From contig JAUCBJ010001678.1 of assembly GCA_032718475.1 (NCBI GenBank), positions 1 through 62,251 of the forward strand: a stretch of 62,251 nt of DNA, given 5' to 3'. Source of the stretch: Nemertoderma westbladi (lineage: Eukaryota; Xenacoelomorpha; Nemertodermatida; Nemertodermatidae). How positions within the stretch are numbered: position 1 is the first letter of the stretch; every line of letters begins with the position of its first letter. A program made the translations under genes and the position numbers. Shown here one piece after another: positions 56,002 to 62,251 of the stretch. The notes beneath the pieces are model-generated. The model saw only the letters and a program-made list of their open reading frames with translations. It did not search any database and had not been told where the DNA came from.

Positions 56002-56897
56002 ATGAAATCCCAGCGGAGGTATGGAAAACCGGAGTGCTAAACAGACCATTATTGAATGTTTGCAACCGGATGTTAAAAGGGGAAAGGCTACCACCAATTT
56101 GGACAAAAGGTCAACTAAAGCCTCTCCCCAAGAAAGGAGACCTCGGCATACCAACAAACTATCGTGGGATCTGTCTGCTTGTGGTAGCTGCCAAAATATA
56201 CAATAAAATGATTCTATATAGGATTAGGCCTCACATAGAGAAACTACTGCATAAGAGCCAAAACGGATTTCGACCAAGTAGATCAACAATAGCTCAGATA
56301 CTTGCACTACGGAGACTGATTGAAGGAATTAAGTCAAAGAATCTCCCCGCTGTCATGACTTTTGTGGATTTCAAGAAGGCATTCGACTCCATCCATAGAG
56401 GTAAAATGCTTGAAATCCTAAGAGCTTATGGAGTACCAGAAGTAATTGTTGCTGGCATTGGATTGTTATATTGTGACACAGAAGCGCAGGTACTCTCACC
56501 AGATGGTGAAACTGAGTTTTTCTCAATCCTGGCTGGCGTACTGCAAGGTGACACATTAGCACCATTACTATTTGTAATTGTGCTGGATTACGCAATGATG
56601 ACGGCCACAAAGGGTGAAGATCTGGGATTCACACTTCAAGAACGCAGAAGTAGTAGATATCCGGCAACTACAGTCACAGACACCGACTTTGCGGATGACA
56701 TCGCCCTGCTCTCTAATACGCTAGCAGATGCACAGCTTCTACTAAATAAAGTGGAGAGGGTTACTAAGGAGGTTGGATTGCATATAAATGCTACCAAGAC
56801 CGAATTCATGACCTTTAATGTTGATGGAAACTTGACAACCATTGATAATAATCAATCAGGAAGGTCGATGACTTCCAGTACCTTGGATCATGGATAG
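55974..56897 (+). pseudogene. Copy C: reverse transcriptase frame
   Basis: Contains RT motifs in order, including the catalytic FADD box at about codon 235. A small deletion near 56863 shifts the frame before YLGSW. Confidence 0.88.
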
Positions 56898-57293
56898 AGA
56901 GTAGCAAAAAGGAAATAGAAGTTAGGAAAGCAAAGACTTGGGTAGCTCTATCAAAAAGGGATACCATCTGGAAATCAGATCTCTCCAGGCACCTGAAGAC
57001 TAAGTTCTTTCGAGCAACAGTGGAAAGTGTATTTTTATACGGGGGTGAGACCTGGACACTGACTAAATCACTTGAACAACGAATTGATGGTTGCTACACA
57101 AGACTACTAAGGGCAGCCCTAACCATCAGCTGGAGACAACACATGACAAACGCCGATCTTTATGGTACAATACCATACTACCTGTATCAACCACCCTCCG
57201 TGAACGCAGATTAAGATTCAATGGGCACTGCTGGCCATGCTGGTCATTTCCACTGTCCGAGTTCGCTCGACCTAGTAGTAGTAGTAGTTATAA

Positions 57294-58769
57294 TGAAACG
57301 TGGATGCGAGGATTCCAAATCTGTAAAAAAATGTCTGAATTTCGCAGAATCATGGCAAGTACCCCTGTAGTAAAACTACATTCCGGTACACCATTGCATG
57401 TATGTAAAGTAAAAGGCGTTCTCACCGTTAGGACAAGCCCTATGTGTGTACTGTAGTTATGTATGCTTCGCTCACTGTGGTCGCTTTGTACATAACCATT
57501 AAACCGGGGTTCTTAACTTTGAGAGGTGCTACCTTAAAAAGGCTGTCAGTTTGCGATTTTGAGAATAAATTAGATAAAAATTTTGACAAAAAATTTGTCT
57601 TCTGCAATAATAAGTATGCAACATCTATAATCGTACAAATGTTGAATCATCTAATAAATAACATTAGGTACGCGTAGCACCAAATCAAATATATTGAGAA
57701 CAACTAAAGGAATTAATTATGCACCAGAATGAAGTAACTTTCAACAAATATAGTAAACAATTGATTATTCTAAACCGCACAGAAGATATTACGATTACGG
57801 TTAAACTATACATTAATCGATATAGTTTTAGAATAATTTTGAAAAAACTAAGTTTCTCAAGTAGTATATGCAAAAAACCTGCACATCTTAAGAAAATGAC
57901 ATCCTCCCATAGATATTAAATGGCCACAAACAAGGACTCATTTACACAATCCCCCCCATCGGCCACGTAACTAGAATGTATCACCGGCCGGTCCGCCAAC
58001 CAACACCTCCAACTGTTTGCGATCAGCCATGTAACTCCCCAATTCACCCCCCACATTATCAGGACCAATTGTGTCTTAAAATAGGTTTATGGAACGTCAA
58101 TGACTGACCCCTGGCCGTCACGTCTCATCTCGCCTGCCGGCTGCCACAGTACGAGACCATATACAGCGTGATCGGTCCTACGATGCCGCATGTCAGTGAC
58201 CGGCAAGTCTCTTCCACCGTGCCTGCAGGGTGGAGCTTGGCTTCGGCAACTATCTATCACTATGGAGATTGTACATCACCGCGGTAGTTCTAGAACCACC
58301 CAAAAAATTGCAAACTTGAGTTTTGTTTTTGGTGATGAAAGCGACAATTTGGTAAATAACAACAACGATTATATCTTTATCTACGAGGGTTTAGGTATTG
58401 TTAAATATTTTGTGTAAAACTACTAACTATTTATTGTATTTGGTGAATAAGTATAATAATAATAGACAAAACAAATATATGTGATCAAGGGCTAGCCACA
58501 GTAACCAGTGTAGTGTGTGTTGTGAATTTAGGGCTAAATACAATGCACAAAATTACATCAACTTACTGGTATAACAAAACTTAATCAAATTAACCAAATT
58601 AACTTAACCAAATTGTTATGTTGCTCCTTCAATGCACAACTTGTCAAACTCTCAAAATACCATAGTGTTCGCTCGACCGCATAGCTTGTTGTAAAATAAT
58701 GGAAGTCCTTCTAGTTTAAAGGCTTTTCATTATTACAAATAAATTGTAGAAAAACTAACTATTTACTCT
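57294..58769. other. No gene seen
   Basis: AT-rich, with a GC-balanced patch at 57950-58310 that holds a short open frame (58190-58417) of no known type. AGBL4 ends at the right edge. Confidence 0.4.
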
Positions 58770-59785
58770 TTATTTAGCTCCTTTCTTATTATTACTAAAT
58801 TTCTTTTTAAATTCTTCGAATTCTCTTAACTCCTTCTCCCCTCTGGGACTGTCAGCTCGGTAACCATTACCTCGCTGCCACGCGTACGTGTTACCGTTAG
58901 CAACGGGCGGTTTATTCGCGGGCAGCGGTGCCTTGCGTGGCGGGGCGACCCGCCGCCGCTCCACCGGTATCATCGACGGCGTGAATAAACCCACGACTCT
59001 GTAGTAATCCACGAAGGTTCTCCCGAGATTGTGACCGAGTTTCACGTAGGCTTCCTCGGTGTACGGGACCACCTGATGGTTAGCGTTCAGATAGCAGTAA
59101 AGGGAAACCTCGAGGGTGTACGAGAGAACGCGCTCGTCCAAACTCCCACCGAAACACCGCCTACCCGTTCCTGCCTTCACGACGTCCCGATTGTAGTTGG
59201 TGTTAGTAAGCGAGAAATCCTCGGAGTTATTGCACAATAGTTTAGGGAATATCGATTGTTTATCGAATCTTTCGTCGTCATCAAACGCGTTTCCGTACAT
59301 AAACCCGTTCATTAGCGTCGAGTGCGCGTGGATATCGATGTAGAAATCGACGGATGTTCCCGGAGTAGAATCCATGTTAGTGAGGAGTTTCCTGACTGCG
59401 AATAGCGAAGGGTGAGCCCAGGGGGAGGGCTCCAACCACTGCCGATTCAAATCGAATCCCATGAGGGAAGTCCGGTAGTTTCCGAGGTAGACTCCGTCTG
59501 GGTTGAGCATCGGCACGAGTTTAAAGACGAGGTGCTCGCGAAGGAGTCGAGCTAACGGGTTGAAACTCACGAGGAAGTCAAGGAGACCTTGGACTACGTA
59601 TGAGGCCGGAGTCTCGCCCGGATGGACGCGGCTGGTTACGAATATTACTTTAGTTTGACTCTTGGAGTGGAGGTTTCTCGGATGGGTTATCGTTACTAGG
59701 TCTACGCGTCGTTGTTGCACAGTAACAGCGAGGAGTTCCCGCGTGTAGAAGTCCATGTGCCGTTTGTCCAACATGTCCAGGTAAC
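58770..59785 (-). CDS. AGBL4: AGBL4 exon 2 (catalytic domain)
   Basis: Acceptor ATCCATTAG|GTTACC, phase 1. The stop TAA at 58770-58772 overlaps an AATAAA word, so the poly(A) signal may be built into the end of the coding region. Confidence 0.95.
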
Positions 59786-61081
59786 CTAATGGATAATATT
59801 TGCCAATAAAATTGTTTTTGTAGAAATGAGTTATTAATTAGTCCGGCTTTATATGGGTGATTCTGATTTTTGCATATATTGTCTATTTCTGACGCAAAGA
59901 ATTAAAAATGTTGCAAAGAAAAGGACGAATGTGTCACTTTAGTATTCAATTTACTGCGGAAAACGAACATAATATTTCCTTCGTAGTGTTACTTATAATA
60001 CATCACATCAAGGAATTAGGAAACCCCATTTTAAGGAACATTTTTATGATTTTGACACCATTGCTTTCAAACACATAATAATGTGAGGTGTAGTTATTGA
60101 AATTATTTGGCTGTAAGTTAAATTCAACAAATTAAATCAATTCCATTGAAATTCTGGAATGTTATTTTCCCATATTACAACCATGAATTTAAAATAGATC
60201 CATGTTATTGAATAAATTTTCTAAATTAACTTAATATATACCACTTAATAACTTGGAATAGAGTTTGTTCCTATTGGAATAAATAAATAGTGAAATCGGT
60301 CTCTAACACACGACTGGAGTTTCTAAATTCGTATTAGTTTGTCATATTCAGGTAGAATTTCTTACTCTTTCTGCCGTATTAGGATTTATTGATGACTAAC
60401 AATATTACCTACATAAATTAGTCAAAACATTTCAGCATTTACTAGATACTTCACCAAGGCAAGGTACTCCGCTATATCTGCCAGACTAAATAGCTTAAAT
60501 AAATATTGTCTTAAGTTACGTTCGTTACCTTGGAGTCGAGTGTAGGTATATGGATAGGAGTAGGCGAACTGATAAACCTCCTCCCTATCGAAGCAGAAAG
60601 CGAACGACATCACGTAGTTCTTGTGGTGTTCCGGCGATCGGTAATAGAAAACGTTCTTAGAGGCGACGCGTTGCCATCTTGGACGACTGCTACTTTTCAC
60701 CATCGGACTCATTCCTTCCCGGTAAAGACTTTTATTTTTACTAAAATTTACAACATTGAAAATAACCCTTTGGTCTTTAGCGACGTTGGAAACTGTAAAA
60801 TTAAACCAGACGCGAAAACGCGAGTTACAAGTGTCCGGCCTGATGAATAAATCGTATTCGTGATCGGAAATCCAGTCGACACGTCCGAGATTCCCGGACT
60901 CGAAACAGGCGTCGAATATCGGAGTCCCTTTCCGCGTCCGGGATGGGGGATCCGTTCCGGGAGGTAGCGCCGCGAAGCGGTTCACGTTGCCGATGGCCGG
61001 GCCCAGGAGGACAGAGGAGGTTCTACCGTCACCCGAACCGCTGCTCAGGTCACCTGGTTTCATATCCATCGGTTTGGTCAT
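58770..61081 (-). CDS. AGBL4: Cytosolic carboxypeptidase 6 / AGBL4 (2 exons)
   Basis: M14 zinc carboxypeptidase of the Nna1/CCP family, which removes glutamates from polyglutamylated tubulin and other proteins in the cytosol and cilia. Exons 60529-61081 and 58770-59785 join (phase 1) to 522 aa, close to the roughly 500 aa of vertebrate CCP6. The N-domain has FDACFESGNLGRVD, EYDLFIRPDTCN, RVWFNF and YPYTYTRLQ. The catalytic domain has HPGETP (Zn ligands His about 239, Glu about 242), NPDGVYLGNYR, FDLNRQW, YIDIHAHST (third ligand) and YTLEVS (catalytic Glu about 410). PYTEEAYVKLG matches CCP6 in particular. The C-terminal tail is low-complexity and basic. It appears intact. Confidence 0.96.
59786..60528. 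other. AGBL4 intron
   Basis: AT-rich, no features seen. Bounded by GTAACG (donor) and TTAG (acceptor) on the minus strand. Confidence 0.85.
60529..61081 (-). CDS. AGBL4: AGBL4 exon 1
   Basis: ATG 61081 follows an in-frame stop (TAA just upstream), so this is the N-terminus. The first 45 residues are Gly/Ser-rich, then the conserved N-domain. Donor CTCCAAG|GTAACG, phase 1. Confidence 0.94.
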
Positions 61082-62251
61082 TTAGTAAAATAATGATGGT
61101 GGCAAAACCAGAAAACAGCTGCTGCTACGGTACCGGTAGTTTATAATTAAAATATTTGAAATATATACTTCTGATTGTATACATACTACGCAAGTATGCG
61201 TACGGTAGTTAACTACTGAACTACGGCCGTACGATACCGGTACTGATCGAATTACCTAACTAGTGCATGTTGGTAGAAGGACCGGCACCGTCACTGCGTT
61301 ATAGATACAACTCTATTGCTGACTTCCATTCATGCGCTACCTATCTCTCTCTCTCTCTACCCTATGTCAGTATTTTGTAGGCCTATATTCAGATCTTGTC
61401 TGCTTGTGTTGTATGTACTTTGTATATTTCCAGTTTAGAGTAAGGCAATCTAATCAATTTATTGTCTTTTAATTTATCAATCAGTATATCTGTAAAACCA
61501 GCTTGGTGTATAGCAATTATTTGTTTACGTGTTTTCCATGGCAACATAAGGTCTCAAACTGTTATCAGCTGGTATCAATTGATTGGCTCTTGCATGCAAA
61601 AACTACATTCATTACAATTTTACATTATATCTCTCAATATCTGGGTTATTATTTTTCAAGACAGCCGCCCTTGTTAAAACTGCAGCAATTGAATTTGAAT
61701 AGTTACCTTTCGGGTAATAATGTATAATAATTACCTTTTCTTTTTCCTTAGGTCTAGTTTGTCGTGCAATCGGAGACTAGTAATTAATTTCTCTACTTGT
61801 GAGAGAGTATATTTTGGTGCTTGTAATAATCCGTATAAGGCATTCATTTGCTATGGTTGTTTGTGGTATTAATAATAATAATTATTATTGGATCTTGTAT
61901 GCGGATTCGCAGCTTGGCGGCTTGCATATGGTTAAGGCCGGAGTATCCCCCCCCCCCCTAGTCAAAATTAAAAATATCTTGTTTTTCTGTATGATGGTCT
62001 GTCAGTCAAATTGTAGGACAGACAGACAACCGACTGACAGACTAGATTCCACCAAACCTCAAAAGTTACATCGGAAAGTAAATCTGACCCCGAAATCCCC
62101 TATAATGAAAGTTTTAGCTCGATGATGTGCTTCTTTCGAGCCAGAAATGATTAACCAACCAGACCACAGGCAGCCAGTTTTGGTGGGAATGTTGAAATTT
62201 TGAAGGAACAACTCTGAATGACATTTTTAATTTTTCAAATCACTACTCATC
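61082..62251. other. AGBL4 upstream region
   Basis: No gene. Contains ACCGGTA-rich sequence (61130-61280), a CT microsatellite (61340-61357) and a C run (61949-61959) next to GACAGACAGAC repeats. The last resemble the end and interior of the 21713-23308 element but are not complete enough to call. Confidence 0.45.

Larger units (their letters stand above)
54186..57293 (+). mobile_element. Non-LTR retrotransposon, longest copy (C), EN plus RT
   Basis: Starts inside the endonuclease domain (KHNVTVIAGDLNAQIG near 54260-54300). It is interrupted by a 708-bp TA-element, then resumes through the rest of EN (AQLDYILINKKW, SDHRIVTAEI). After a frameshift near 55975 come the RT motifs: KPLPKKGD, NYRGICLL, QNGFRPSRST, FVDFKKAFDSIH, AGVLQGDTLAPLLF and TDFADDIALL. 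A second frameshift near 56863 precedes the YLGSW...ETWTLT part. It ends in (TAG)n, as does copy B. The clade is not certain; the EN-RT order and repeat tail suit RTE/CR1-like families. Confidence 0.9.

Noticed and set aside
61940-62040. A second copy of the 21713-23308 element at the right edge
   Set aside because: Only a C run and GACA repeats are shared, and no TA-bounded inverted end could be set.

Overview
This is a metazoan (bilaterian) nuclear genomic window. It contains three intron-bearing animal genes, each with GT-AG junctions that join in frame: CPT2 (+ strand, 3 exons, 686 aa), a Scratch-type SNAG/C2H2 repressor (- strand, 5 exons, 420 aa) and the cytosolic carboxypeptidase AGBL4/CCP6 (- strand, 2 exons, 522 aa). 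The DNA is AT-rich and dense in transposons, poly-G runs and GGCCTA-type words, as in many marine invertebrates. I cannot name the species.

Layout: (1) 1-2.7 kb holds a 162-bp tandem repeat and an unrecognised zinc-knuckle ORF broken by one in-frame TGA. (2) 4.1-6.9 kb holds three hairpin elements. (3) 7.7-15.8 kb is CPT2, with a 3.3-kb minisatellite foldback and a 13-bp satellite in intron 2. (4) 16.3-18.7 kb holds eroded non-LTR retrotransposon pieces. (5) 18676-45009 is a complete Polinton/Maverick-type element with 491-bp terminal inverted repeats and a perfect 6-bp target duplication (CATGTT). (6) 45.0-46.5 kb is the other half of the retrotransposon the Polinton landed in, itself split by another minisatellite foldback. 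(7) 47.4-52.3 kb is scratch. (8) 54.2-57.3 kb is the longest non-LTR retrotransposon copy. (9) 58.8-61.1 kb is AGBL4.

The Polinton has two convergent gene blocks. The rightward block has an unknown 147-aa protein, a RING-finger protein, the packaging ATPase, a small hydrophobic-tailed protein, a 56-aa basic protein, integrase, two penton-like paralogues, a basic minor-capsid-like protein, the major capsid protein, an adenain-like protease and an unknown protein. The leftward block, from the right end inward, has an unknown 353-aa protein, protein-primed DNA polymerase B, a TATA-binding-protein-like protein (TBP-like) and a 119-aa beta-rich protein. Integrase, MCP, the second penton and PolB are intact. 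Several other genes carry isolated in-frame stops, mostly TGA, as expected from CpG decay of an integrated copy. A 1.6-kb TA-flanked element splits the small hydrophobic gene, and a 6-kb inverted-repeat island with nested insertions separates the two blocks. Without these the element is about 18.6 kb, a usual Polinton size.

Most notable: a Polinton-encoded TBP-like protein that keeps all four DNA-intercalating phenylalanines; a tandem array in the scratch gene whose unit is a copied exon end plus its splice donor; at least six foldback elements whose arms are unrelated short tandem repeats; and a PWWP exon captured inside a TA-flanked DNA element.
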